Below, piece by piece: positions 34,565 to 46,545 of a DNA stretch of 64,000 nt (position 1 is the stretch's first letter; each line of letters begins with the position of its first letter). The notes under the pieces were generated by a model. The model had not been told where the DNA came from, ran no database searches, and worked only from the letters and a program-made list of their open reading frames with translations. This DNA is from Isoperla grammatica. Taxonomy: Eukaryota; Arthropoda; Insecta; Plecoptera; Perlodidae. The stretch is taken from positions 56,165,221 through 56,229,220 of the forward strand of contig OX246740.1 of NCBI GenBank assembly GCA_945910005.1, read 5' to 3'. The translations under genes and the position numbers were made by a program.

Positions 34565-35201
34565 GTTTGTTATTTTCATTGTTATTATGCATATAAATAA
34601 TCATATGTAGCATTTTTTTCTTCATAATACATTTTTTACCAATACAAATTTAAAAAAAAAAAATATTTTAAAGGTAATTGTTATTAATATTATTATTTAA
34701 ATGGATGTTTGAATAAAAAAAAAATAAACTTACTTTCAAAGTATAATAGCAATCATTAATTTTATTACTTATGAAACTCGATCTTCAAAACTTTTTTATT
34801 TTATAAACTGCAGAAATCTTACTAGCTCCGTCGATGACGATAGCTCAATGATTAATGAGTAAGTACTCAGTGCACATAGCTTATATAGGGAAGGTATCTC
34901 ATTTCAACGAAAATCCGTAAACACACGAAGGTCGCCGAAGTTCGCCGAATATGCATCTAGTTGTATTGAATAAAATAACTGTTAAGATAAGTCTCATGTT
35001 ACAACGACGTGAGAACAAGAATGAACTTGTTTCATCGCGCCTCAGCAGAAGACTGCGGCAGCAAAGTGAGTGAAAGTGAATGATTCACGTCAAAACCTGA
35101 AGGACAAAGACCAAACCGCTACTACCTGTTTCAATAATATTCTGTCTAATAATGGGGATAATGTTAGGTTTTAAGTTTGATTAGTTAAGGTTGGATTGGT
35201 T
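34565..35201 (-). repeat. Block B, left arm, reaching the palindrome centre
   Basis: This is a second, diverged copy of block A and directly abuts the central stem. On the minus strand it contains CCCTATATAAGCTATG (about 34879-34894). Its mirror is 35218-35855. Between its left and right forms only a few substitutions close to the centre are visible. Confidence 0.7.
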
Positions 35202-35230
35202 CCATTTAGATAGATGAAACCAATCCAACC
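35189..35230. repeat. Centre of the palindrome: 13-bp stem and 16-base spacer
   Basis: GGTTGGATTGGTT (35189-35201) and AACCAATCCAACC (35218-35230) flank the spacer CCATTTAGATAGATGA, which is not its own complement. Two mismatches between arms lie within 20 bases of the stem. An asymmetric spacer argues against a simple fold-back at one point. Confidence 0.85.
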
Positions 35231-35855
35231 TCAACTAACCAAACTTAAAACCTAACATTATCCCCATTATTAGACAGAATATTATTGAAACAGGTAGTAG
35301 CGGTTTGGTCTTTGTCCTTCAGGTTTTGACGTGAATCATTCACTTTCACTCACTTTGCTGCCGCAGTCTTCTGCTGAGGCGCGATGAAACAAGTTCATTC
35401 TTGTTCTCACGTCGTTGTAACATGAGACTTATCTTAACAGTTATTTTATTCAATACAACTAGATGCATATTCGGCGAACTTCGGCGACCTTCGTGTGTTT
35501 ACGGATTTTCGTTGAAATGAGATACCTTCCCTATATAAGCTATGTGCACTGAGTACTTACTCATTAATCATTGAGCTATCGTCATCGACGGAGCTAGTAA
35601 GATTTCTGCAGTTTATAAAATAAAAAAGTTTTGAAGATCGAGTTTCATAAGTAATAAAATTAATGATTGCTATTATACTTTGAAAGTAAGTTTATTTTTT
35701 TTTTTATTCAAACATCCATTTAAATAATAATATTAATAACAATTACCTTTAAAATATTTTTTTTTTTAAATTTGTATTGGTAAAAAATGTATTATGAAGA
35801 AAAAAATGCTACATATGATTATTTATATGCATAATAACAATGAAAATAACAAACA
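35218..35855 (+). repeat. Block B, right arm
   Basis: Mirror of 34565-35201. It carries CTATATAAGC at about 35532-35541 on the plus strand, pointing toward the right polymerase gene. Confidence 0.7.
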
Positions 35856-35906
35856 ACAACAACAACAAATAGTACTTAATAATAATAATAATAAGAAGAA
35901 AAATAA

Positions 35907-35907
<1 letters not shown>

Positions 35908-36003
<96 letters not shown>
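35908..36003 (+). repeat. AAT microsatellite (right arm, inner)
   Basis: Pure (AAT)n, 12 bp longer than its left-arm mirror. Confidence 0.93.
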
Positions 36004-36004
<1 letters not shown>

Positions 36005-36192
36005 TTAATAATTAAAATTATAATAATTCTTCTTCTTCTTCTTACTTTACGTTAGGTTAGGTGGATCAGACCTAACAAAAAATATAAAATAACGTGTAGA
36101 AACTAACCTAACCTAAACTTACATATCCTAACATAACCTTATCTCTTAGGATTTTCATAACAAATCGATATAGATGGAATAACTAGCCAGAC

Positions 36193-36883
36193 ATACAACC
36201 TAACATTTATTCCTTGTCTTAACTTATTATTATTGAAACATGTAGTAGCGGTTTGGTTTTTGTCCTTCAGTTTTTGACATGAATCCATCACTTTCACTCA
36301 CTTTTGTGCCGCAGTCTTCCGCTAAGGCACGATGAAACAAGTTCATACTTGTTCTCATCGCGCAATGTAACATAATACTTGGTATGTGTTTGTACTTGTA
36401 CAATCATAACATTATCACTTTTCGGTATGCCAAGCAGCTTATTAGTTGTTTTATTCAATATCACAAGATTGATATTCGGCAAACTTCGGGTACCTTCGTG
36501 TGTTTACGGAATTTAGTTGAAGTAAGATACCTGCCCTATATAAGTACTGAGCACTGTCTTTTTACTCATTAGTCATTGAGCTATCGTCATTGACGGACCT
36601 ATTAAGATTTCTGGTTTTCGTAAATAATAATTATAATAAATAAAAATTTCGAATTTCGAGTTTCATCAGTTTTAATTTAATGAATAGATTCATATTTTGA
36701 AAGTAAGTTTATTTATTTATACGTAACATTTAAATATAGTAACATTTAATAACAATTACATTTGATATTGTTCTTTATACATTTTTAATTTATATTGGAA
36801 AACATAATTCATTATGAATAAAAATAACATGATATGATTATTTATATGCAATAACAATGAAAATAAACAATGAGCTTATTTTT
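36193..36883 (+). repeat. Block A, right arm
   Basis: Mirror of the left block A, with CTATATAAG at 36537-36545 and GACGGACC about 45 bases further on. It is a direct-orientation paralogue of block B at 35218-35855. Confidence 0.7.
36537..36545 (+). promoter_or_regulatory. TATA box upstream of right polymerase gene (block A)
   Basis: CTATATAAG followed after about 25 bases by TTTTTACTCATTAGTCATTG, which could hold an initiator. The polymerase ATG lies 975 bases downstream. A pyrimidine-rich CTTTTGGTTTTAG ends just before the ATG (37497-37509) and could be the acceptor of a 5' leader intron. Confidence 0.4.
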
Positions 36884-36889
36884 ATTATT

Positions 36890-37225
<336 letters not shown>

Positions 37226-37519
37226 TCGTAATGAGTTCGGTAAAGTGTGACATCTTGTGGTCTCATAATTACATTTGAATTAATTAAAAAGCGTCTGTAT
37301 ATATAACATATGTATATGTTTTATGTCAATTATTTATAGTATAAATATGTGGTTAAAAAATTAAAAGAACTATAATTATTTGTATATATATATACTTGCG
37401 TGGATAGACCTACATAAAATAATAATATTTTATTAAACAAATAATGTGTGGTAATTCTAATAGTTAAGCCATGTGTATATTAATACTTGGATATTTCTTT
37501 TGGTTTTAGTTTCTTTAAA

Positions 37520-40500
37520 ATGTCGTCTGCGAGATTTGAGTGTGTTGACTGCGAGAAAGTCTTCACTCAAAAGACTAATCTTAATCGGCATCGTCGAAAT
37601 GTACATTCTACTTCATTATTGATGCGAAAGTGCAGCATTTGCTCTTCTATATTCAAGCGACGTGATGACTTGGAACGCCACATGAAGACACACCTAACGT
37701 CGAAAATGGAGTGTGCATCTTGTTTTAAGACCTTTTCACGTGAAGACGCGTTAAAGAGACACATGAAAACATCTTGCAATAAAACGTCAACTGGCGATGA
37801 AGAAGTGCCAGAAGATAAAGTTGTGATTGAACAAGACAAAGTGTGTGACGACCCTTGTGAATTTAATAGTGCATTGAATGATATTGTGAAGACTTATAAA
37901 TTTAAAAACCAAAACAATGAGATAAATCACTTAGCATTTAAGGATAGTCTAAGCGAAACTATTAAACATAAACTATCTGAAGAACTTCGTGAAATGAAGG
38001 GTATAAAGTGGTATATAGCGCTGTTAGTGAGATTTAGCCGTACTGATAGTGAGGGTGAAACTGTAAAATCAACACCCTGTTTTAGAAGTGGGTGCTGTTT
38101 ACTGTTAGGAGAACATGAGATTAATGATCAAGTGAGTGAGGTGATGGAGCTATTAACAAGAAGAAGCTGGGAGTTTCAACGCGACGGAAGTGGTTGGAAT
38201 GAAGAATCAGTAGAATATCTTGAATTAAAAATCTCTCAGTATGTTCCGCTTGCAGCTGCAAGTTATATTGCGCTCCCAAGTGAACTTGGAAATACAAAAT
38301 CGATAATCAACATTCAAAACAAAGACGAACGTTGCTTTCTATGGTCTGTTTTAGCAGCAATTCACCATGTGAGTGATAATCAACATCGTGTACAAAAATA
38401 TATCGAGTGGGAAGATGAGCTTAACATGACTGGAATTGCTTATCCAGTGTCAATCAAACACATTGATAAGTTTGAACAACAGAATAACATCTCGGTAAAC
38501 GTGTATGGATATGAAAAAGAAGTTTTTCCACTACGCATTACGAAACAGTGTTGTAAAAGACATGTGGATTTACTTTATATAATCGATGGGGAGAAAAAAC
38601 ATTATTGTCTTATTAAAAACTTTAATCGTTTGATGAGTTCTCTAACCAAGCATAAATGCAGATCATTTTACTGTCATTATTGTCTACATCGTTTCTCATC
38701 AAAACATTTACTTGACGATCACGAACCGCGGTGTGCTGAAAACGAGCCTCAAAAAATCGCCTTACCTACACAAGAGACTAAGTGGATGGAATTTGAAAAT
38801 CATCACCTTGCATTGAAAGTGCCCTTCGTTATCTACGCTGATTTTGAATGTTTTGTGAAACGCATCGAGGGATGTGAACAAGATCCAAACATTTCACATA
38901 CTACTGAAATCGCTCATCATGTTCCGTCGGGGTTTGCATATGTAGTTGTTGATTCAGAGGGAAAATGCGTAAAACAACCGACTGTGTACAGAGGCAAAAA
39001 TGTTGTAGATGCATTTTTAGATTGCATGTTAAACGAAGAAAACATAATAAGTGATATAAAAAGATGTGTTGTGCCAATGGAGATGAGTTCTGACGAGGAG
39101 TCTATTTTTCAAACTTCAGAATGTTGTCATATATGCAAAAAGTCAATGCACAATGATCGAGTAAGAGATCACTGTCATATGACAGGTAAATTCAGAGGCG
39201 CCGCCCATAATGTATGTAATTTGAATTTCAAATTTTCAAAGAAGATTCCTGTGATTTTCCATAATTTGCGAAACTATGATTCGCATTTAATCATGCAAGG
39301 AATGGGTAAAATAGAAAACAAAAAAATTACTTGCATACCTAACAACATGGAAAAGTATATTTCATTTTCTCTCGGTAACTTGCAGTTTATTGACTCGTTT
39401 CAATTTCTGAACACATCTTTGGAACAATTGGTAGAAAATTTAAAGGTGTGTGATAACATTCAACGTTTTATGATCATGAAACAAAACTTTAATGATGAGC
39501 GAGTGTCTTTGCTTTTGAGAAAAGGTGTATTCCCTTACGAGTATATGGATTCTGATGCTAAAATGAATGACACTTTTTTACCACCTATAGAAGCTTTTTA
39601 TAGTACTTTGACTCAAAGCAGTGTATCAGTTGAAGACTATGAGCATGCACTAAGAGTGTGGGATGCCTTTGAAATCAAAACCATGGGAGAATACCATGAC
39701 CTATACGTACAGACTGATGTATTGTTGTTGGCTGATGTTTTCGAAAATTTTAGAACATTAGCCTTAGAAGATTATGAAATTGATCCAGCTCACTTATATA
39801 CCGCTCCAGGTTTTGCATGGCAAGCTTGTCTAAAAACAACAGGGGTGAAGCTCGAATTGTTAACTGACATCGACATGCACATTTTTATAGAGAGTGGTAT
39901 ACGTGGGGGAGTATCAATGATATCAAAAAGATTCTCAGTTGCTAACAACAAGTATATGGATGATTATAAACAAAACGAGGAAAGTAAATACATAATGTAT
40001 TGGGATTGCAACAATCTCTATGGAACGTCAATGGTTGAGAATCTCCCTATCAGTGGTTTTCGTTGGTTAGATAAAAACGAAATTGAATTACTCGATGTGG
40101 AAAATGTGCGCGATGAAAATGGTAAGGGGTATATTCTAGAAGTGGACTTGGAGTATCCCGAAAACTTACATGAAACACATAACTGTTACCCCCTTGCACC
40201 AGAACGAATGGAAATCAAGAATGAATTGTTGTCTCCATTTTCACAAGCTTTAAATTCAAAATTAAATATTAAGACCACTGGGAAAATTAAAAAGCTAGTT
40301 CCCAATCTAAAGAACAAAGAAAACTATGTTATCCACTACAAAAATCTACAGCAGTATATAGCATATGGAATGAGATTGAAAAAAATCCATCGAGTGATTG
40401 AATTTAACCAAAGTAAGTGGTTGAAACCTTTTATTGACTTAAATACTGAAAAGAGAAAACGTGCAAAAAATGAATTTGAGAAAAGTTACTATAAATTGAT

Positions 40501-41272
40501 GAACAATGCAATCTATGGCAAAAGTTTAGAGTCCCTTAGAAAGAGGGTTAATGTTGATTTAGTTACCACTGAAAAGAGGGCGAAGAAATTAATTGCATCA
40601 CCAACATTTGAGGGATTCACTATATTTGCGAATAATCTAGTAGCAATTAAATCAATTAAGAAAACACTCATGTTGAACAGACCGATATACGCTGGGTTCT
40701 CTATCTTGGAACTCAGTAAAACATTTATGTATGACTTCCACTATTCTTTTATGAATGAAACATTTGGAAACAAAGCAAGTCTTCTGTTCACTGACACAGA
40801 TTCGTTGTGTTATGAAATACGAACTGAAGATGTTTATAATGATGTAAGGGAACATGCTCATCTATTCGACACTTCTAATTATCCACAAAATCATGTTCTA
40901 TTTGATATGCGAAATAATAAATGTCTTGGTAAAATGAAGGATGAAATGGGAGGAAGTTTGATTAAAGAGTTCATTGGCTTGAGACCAAAAATGTATTCTT
41001 TATTGAAGGAGAGCGGTGAAGAGAAGAAAGTTGCAAAAGGTGTAGTGAAACAAACACTGAAAAAGAAAATACAACACGAGCATTACAAGAAATGTTTACT
41101 GAACAGCAAAATAATAAGTGAGGAAATGTATACCATAAGACAATATAAACATGAAGTGTATAGCGTCAAACAGAGGAAGATTGCTCTCTCACCTGCTGAT
41201 GATAAGCGATATTTATTAGAAGATGGTATTCAAACACTTGCATATGGTCATATTAGAATTAAGAAAAAGTGA
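37520..41272 (+). CDS. Family B DNA polymerase, protein-primed type, with zinc fingers and EndoVII-like module (right copy)
   Basis: This is the mirror of the left gene, with the same 1250-residue length and the same order of fingers, ExoI, EndoVII-like cluster, ExoII, ExoIII, Pol A, Pol B, Pol C and KxY motifs, all intact. The only visible protein difference is Leu at residue 168 (CTG at 38021-38023), where the left copy has Met (ATG). The frame also runs 11 codons upstream, but without an ATG. There are no introns within the frame, which fits a virus- or plasmid-like gene. The 70 bases after the stop are almost pure purine. Confidence 0.93.
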   Translation: MSSARFECVDCEKVFTQKTNLNRHRRNVHSTSLLMRKCSICSSIFKRRDDLERHMKTHLTSKMECASCFKTFSREDALKRHMKTSCNKTSTGDEEVPEDKVVIEQDKVCDDPCEFNSALNDIVKTYKFKNQNNEINHLAFKDSLSETIKHKLSEELREMKGIKWYIALLVRFSRTDSEGETVKSTPCFRSGCCLLLGEHEINDQVSEVMELLTRRSWEFQRDGSGWNEESVEYLELKISQYVPLAAASYIALPSELGNTKSIINIQNKDERCFLWSVLAAIHHVSDNQHRVQKYIEWEDELNMTGIAYPVSIKHIDKFEQQNNISVNVYGYEKEVFPLRITKQCCKRHVDLLYIIDGEKKHYCLIKNFNRLMSSLTKHKCRSFYCHYCLHRFSSKHLLDDHEPRCAENEPQKIALPTQETKWMEFENHHLALKVPFVIYADFECFVKRIEGCEQDPNISHTTEIAHHVPSGFAYVVVDSEGKCVKQPTVYRGKNVVDAFLDCMLNEENIISDIKRCVVPMEMSSDEESIFQTSECCHICKKSMHNDRVRDHCHMTGKFRGAAHNVCNLNFKFSKKIPVIFHNLRNYDSHLIMQGMGKIENKKITCIPNNMEKYISFSLGNLQFIDSFQFLNTSLEQLVENLKVCDNIQRFMIMKQNFNDERVSLLLRKGVFPYEYMDSDAKMNDTFLPPIEAFYSTLTQSSVSVEDYEHALRVWDAFEIKTMGEYHDLYVQTDVLLLADVFENFRTLALEDYEIDPAHLYTAPGFAWQACLKTTGVKLELLTDIDMHIFIESGIRGGVSMISKRFSVANNKYMDDYKQNEESKYIMYWDCNNLYGTSMVENLPISGFRWLDKNEIELLDVENVRDENGKGYILEVDLEYPENLHETHNCYPLAPERMEIKNELLSPFSQALNSKLNIKTTGKIKKLVPNLKNKENYVIHYKNLQQYIAYGMRLKKIHRVIEFNQSKWLKPFIDLNTEKRKRAKNEFEKSYYKLMNNAIYGKSLESLRKRVNVDLVTTEKRAKKLIASPTFEGFTIFANNLVAIKSIKKTLMLNRPIYAGFSILELSKTFMYDFHYSFMNETFGNKASLLFTDTDSLCYEIRTEDVYNDVREHAHLFDTSNYPQNHVLFDMRNNKCLGKMKDEMGGSLIKEFIGLRPKMYSLLKESGEEKKVAKGVVKQTLKKKIQHEHYKKCLLNSKIISEEMYTIRQYKHEVYSVKQRKIALSPADDKRYLLEDGIQTLAYGHIRIKKK

Positions 41273-41397
41273 AGAACAGAAGAAAAGACGGACGAAAGAA
41301 AGAAGAAACGACGAAGAAAGGACGGAAGAAAAGTGTGAAGGACATTGTATTATAAAATGTATATAAATAGATTATATAAAATGTGTGGTTTCTGGAA

Positions 41398-41403
41398 AAT
41401 AAA
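41398..41403 (+). terminator. Polyadenylation signal of right polymerase gene
   Basis: AATAAA about 125 bases after the stop codon, mirrored exactly in the left arm. Confidence 0.55.
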
Positions 41404-41579
41404 TATGTTATAATTATAATATTGTATATAATTGATCCTTTTTAGTCCCAAGCTATCCTTATTTCATCATCCGTAGCATATTTAAATACATTTATAAATT
41501 GTACAGATATTAACAAGTGTGTTTATATAATACATAGTATCATTGCTGTGATCTGGACGATATTGTTAGTAAACAATGT

Positions 41580-42879
41580 TATAGTGAGATCTGCCACGGA
41601 ATCAAAACTAAAAATAGAGACATTAGTAAATAATATATTAAATAACGTAAACCCCAATTATTAACAAAATATATTGAAAATAAAAATATATTTGTTACCT
41701 TATGTAAAATGTTAGTATGTTACATTGCGCGATGAGATCCGCCACAGTTTTAGATCTATAAATAGAAACATCTGTAAATTAAATGAAAATAATGGAATTG
41801 AAATATTTGTGTTATCTCATGTAGAATAAAAGTATTTTATGTGTTGAGATCCGCCTTGGTTTCAGATCTATAAATAGAAACATTTTAAGTAAAATAAAAT
41901 AATGGAATCGAAGAAATATGTGTATAACTTACATAAAATATTATTGCGTTATATTGTGCGTTGAGATCCGCCACGGTATCAGATCTATAAATAGAAACAT
42001 TTTAATAAAAATAAAAATAATGTAATTAATGGAAACATATTTGTGGTACTTTATAAATTAAAATTACGTTGTATATTGTGCGTTGAGATCCGCCACAGTT
42101 TCAGCTCTATAAATAGAAACATCATTGCTTCACTGCTTATTTTTCAAACCTTAACAGGAAAATGCGTGTGTCTGCAAGTCTCAGCAGGTTTGTGTGACGT
42201 CACGCGTGTTCCAATGTTATAGTGAAATCCGCCACGGAATCAAAACAATAAATAAAAATATCATTAAATAAATTGAATAACGTAAAACCCAATTATTAAC
42301 AAATAATGATGAAAATAAAAATATATTGGTTAGCTAATGCAAAAATATTAGTAACTGATGTTACATTGCGCGTTGAGATCCGCCACAGTTCTAGATCTAT
42401 AATTAGAAACGATAGTGGTATTGTAAGTGTTGTAAAAAATATTCAATTTAGGGTAAGATGTAAGAATAAGAATATACATTTATGATTCTGAGGGGGGGGG
42501 GGGGGGGGGGGGGGGGGGTTAGTGAGTGGTTAGGTTTAATAATATATCTAAGTATGTTACACTTTGTGTGTTGAGATCCGCCACATTTTCAGATCTGTAA
42601 ATAGAAACGTCAGTGGAACTAGAAAATTGTTGCAAAAAATATCAATGGAAGGGTAAGGTTATATAAGAATATATTATTCTATATTTTTTTTTATGACTTT
42701 GGAGGGTGGTGAGGGGGGGGGGGGTTAGTGGTTACGTCCGTTGTGACCTTGAGTTAGGTTAAATTTAGATGTCTTAGCGTAGTGAAAGTAGGTTACATCA
42801 CATTAGTTTGCCGAGATCCTTTGTGTGTGAGTGGCGGATCCTTTATGGGACTACAATGCTAAAGCGAGATCCGCCACTG
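41580..42879 (-). repeat. Right subterminal motif array
   Basis: Mirror of 27572-28860: nine copies of TGAGATCCGCCAC in direct order, seen at about 41588, 41738, 41850, 41965, 42087, 42226, 42377, 42573 and 42866, and one inverted near 42831. A G run at about 42493-42518 mirrors the left C run, with small length differences. Confidence 0.8.
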
Positions 42880-42907
42880 TTCCAGAACCCCCATTTACCC
42901 CCTACTC

Positions 42908-42911
42908 TCGT
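42908..42911 (+). repeat. Putative 4-bp target-site duplication (right)
   Basis: TCGT directly after the right end; see the left copy at 27538-27541. Confidence 0.55.
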
Positions 42912-44471
42912 GTGTCCTCTCAGTATGGCTATCTATGTCTTCAACAGTCTATCACGGATCTTGCATTGTGTCGAGATAATGGCTGATGAATACTGATGAC
43001 GGGAGACCCAACAATGAATGATGTGGTCACTATGCTACTGCAGGGGCGCATGGCCTGTTTAATAAACATACACCGACAAATATACTCACCACGGACTTGG
43101 CCGCTTATTTGAATCTCTAAACTACTCAACAACGATTCCATTCAAATGATTATGTCATAATTTCGAGCATTTTCCTTGTCAATGAGTTATTATAATTTTT
43201 AATGCAAATTAGCCAGAAATAAGTTGATTTGGAATAGAAACGTTTCGCAAGGACATGTGGCAAGCATGATAATATTCCCAGAATAGACAGTCAGTTCCCG
43301 AAAACATTTAGGAGGTTTCAAAGAAATAATCTTAACTAACGTTGTCGTTTTACTAATCAGTAATTACTTTCAAAATGGATAGTTACTTTACAAATTACCA
43401 AATCGAATTAGATTTCCTTGATTAGAAATTACCACCAACAAGAGTCTTCTCATTATGAGTAACAACTCATGATGAGTACTGACTGTTAACTGTTCGCTTG
43501 ACCTCGAAGCTGCCCACTAAGTCCACTGTCGAGTAGACTAGACTCTAACTGCTGCCCACTTTCCACCGTATGGTATTTATTAGTGAGATTACCATTTGCC
43601 TAATGTTTACTGACTATCACCTTCTATGTTCACGAACATTCGTACATCAATATCACAATTGAAACAACTGAAAACGAAGTAGGATTGAATAAACTAGACA
43701 CAACATGAGTTGGAAATTGATGTCGTGTTAAAGCGCACAATAAAAAATACGTACAATGTCAGAAAGTATTGACAGATTTGCTTATGGATTATGGCAATTT
43801 TTGTCCCAGTATAAAAATATAAAATTAATAAAACCTCAGTTGTATGATCTGCCTTTCTTCACCAGTCTTAGATAAAATGTATTTTGACTATTTGCTTGGG
43901 TGATAATGTTCCACTTCCAGTAACTAGAAAAGAATGTATGATGTGTACCTAACACTCAACACAGTAATTCAGATTATAATTCAAATCAGTTCATGATGAG
44001 TCACGATTATTTTTGTCGATTTCTAAGAACTACCGTTCATTTTAGGCAAAAATTCGTTGACTAATCAGTAATCAGCTAATTAAACTAAAACAGCGTCGAG
44101 AGTTGTTGACTTCTGAATACGACCATGTTGCATGTGGTAGTTTCATGCCCGTACACACCTTCTTGTTAAATACATATTCTATCGTATGAAAGCTATTACG
44201 CTCCAAAACGAACTCGCTATCTTTTCACTCCATCAGGGATTTCTCAATTTACCTAATCGTCGTGGTTTTGAAAGCAGCCGCAGTTTATCAAGCGGAAGTG
44301 GAACAATAATGTTTTGATCTTTTATCTTTCGTCCAATGAAAATATCGTGTTTCATGTATGTAGGCTAGCTAATCAATTGTTGCTACCACAAGTAATTAGT
44401 AAACATATTGCGTTTGATTTTTGATCGTTTATGTTTCGTTATTGACATGAGTCATTATTATTATCATCATT
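42912..44471. other. Non-coding stretch, nothing recognised
   Basis: AT-rich host sequence to the right of the palindromic element, without a supported gene or RNA. Confidence 0.55.
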
Positions 44472-44718
44472 TTAAACGTTTAAAGGCACAGTATTCAAGA
44501 TCTTCAGATACTCTACTTTGGACAGTTATCTGATTCAAATCTACATTCATTTGCAACGTTTAAAGGCACAGTATTCAATATCTTCAGAAACTCTACTTTT
44601 GACAGTTATCTGATTCAAATCTACATTCATTTTAAACGTTTAAATGCACAGTATACAAGATCTTCAGATACTCTACTTTGGACAGTTATCTGATTCAAAC
44701 TTAATTCAGTTTAAACGG
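44472..44718 (+). repeat. Tandem repeat, ~80-bp unit, 3 copies
   Basis: AACGTTTAAAGGCACAGTAT recurs at about 44474, 44555 and 44634, followed each time by ATCTTCAGATACTCTACTTT or a close variant. The third copy has AATGCACAGTATAC. Confidence 0.9.
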
Positions 44719-46259
44719 TTCTCTTGTATATATGATTGTATTCTATTCGTTTCTTAATTCAATCCAGCTTTATGAACAGTGATACGAGAGATATCGATAA
44801 CTGTAGTGTAAATTGTTCTGCCCGGGGATCGAGCTCAGAACATTCACATATTACCCATATCAAGGTATATGAGACAGTAGACTAAAACATGCGATACAAA
44901 ATGATCTCACAATTGCAGTCTACTGTTCGATCGCTCATATCTCAACAATCACAAACACAGAGCTACAAAGAGACGCCCAGAAATCCGAACCTCCCGCAAA
45001 CACTGTGCCAATAACCAACCAGGAACTGTTCACGAAGTATTATTATAATTCGATTCTCGTTAAGACAAATATAATTGTTGACCCTTTCATCCGTGAGTCA
45101 CGATGAGATTAAGATATCACGTGGCGTCGCGTCACTCCCAACATTCAGCGGAACTGCGATAAGACGGTGGCTCAAGTGTCGACTCTATTTCGGCATCTAA
45201 ACGCTCAAGCTGCTCCCAGAACCAGAGTCACGCATGTCAGTGCAATATCCGCTGTGACAACATCTTGCGTCCAGCTAAGAACCAAGACCAACAGATCAAG
45301 GACAGAGGAAATTAAAGAATAATCATAATTTTTAGTACGATTATTTTAATATTTATTATTTATTTAACGACACACGCTACAGATAGGTCATATGTCTTCG
45401 GTCGAAACAGATTCATCAGTTATCGCACATCGCCGGGGTCATCATAAGGGGAAGCAAAAACATTTGGGGGGGCCATTTTGTTAGGCCACAGAGAGGGAGA
45501 ATAGGAAGAGTAAAAAGGGAGAGAAAATGAGCAAGATCATGATGAATGATAGGGTGGTTGAAGATATCCTCCTTGCGGGCACCGGTCATTGCGAGGAGAG
45601 ACCCAACTTGACCGGTAAGAATGGTATGATCGACATTTTCATATGCGAGAAAACCGATTTTCTACGATAGCAATTGTTTTAATATTATTAATAATTTATT
45701 ATCAGCTCAGTTTTTCGCCATTCACATCAATTGTCACAGACACAGCCATCCAGACATATCCCTGACCTGTGAGCATAAGCGACGCAGTACTGACATCAGG
45801 TGCAGCTATTGTCACAGAGGATCTGTCATTCACTATAAACAATCCTCGTTTGTAATCAATTAGAACACAACAAATACATGACACATCGATAAATAAACAA
45901 ATTAACACAACAACTGCAATATAATAGCAAAAACCCATCAGCAGCCGAGCGTCGGTTTGAAATGATCGACTGCTATGGGTTGTTTTACATCGAGGGCCAT
46001 CGAGAGGTGAATGAAAGTATTACTAATAGTTCAGCAGGAAACTGAACCGGTTGAAATATGTTCATGAATTTCTCGTTCGTTCGAACCACAAAATTCAGCT
46101 TATTGAAAGGAAAGTTTATTACAAGAATTAATTTAAACATCTTTCTTTTCCCCTTCTCAGGACTCCACGATATTGTTTGCGGGCATTTAATAGATTAGCT
46201 TGTAACTGACTTGGTACAGCATTTTACTTACTAACATCGTAGTCGTGATGTTTACAATG
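44719..46259. other. Non-coding stretch, nothing recognised
   Basis: No gene is supported. A box-B-like GCTCGATCCCC on the minus strand (44824-44834) may be a retroposon scrap. A short minus frame (45702-45938) has a hydrophobic start but no recognisable family. Confidence 0.5.
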
Positions 46260-46310
<51 letters not shown>

Positions 46311-46338
46311 GAAGCAGAAGAAGAAGAAGAAGAAGATA
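46260..46338 (+). repeat. AAT then AAG microsatellite
   Basis: (AAT)n at 46264-46309 followed by (AAG)n to about 46336. Confidence 0.9.
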
Positions 46339-46451
46339 TATTAAGTAGTTCTAAGTAGATTTTAATAATGTAAACACATGGAAATACTTGACATTTGTGT
46401 CCGTACAACATGTTTATGCCGGTTTTGACCGAGTTTGTATGTATTGCAACA

Positions 46452-46455
46452 ATAA

Positions 46456-46543
<88 letters not shown>

Positions 46544-46545
46544 TA
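46452..46545 (+). repeat. AAT microsatellite
   Basis: Pure (AAT)n of about 90 bp, followed by ATCGTAAT-type degenerate units. Confidence 0.93.

Noticed and set aside
33560..35201. Blocks A and B as LTRs of a retroelement
   Set aside because: They are direct copies only 1 kb apart with no gag or pol between them, no TG...CA ends and no primer-binding site.
37487..37519. Upstream extension of the polymerase frame by 11 codons
   Set aside because: It begins at TTG; the first ATG with a good context is at 37520 (mirror at 32923).
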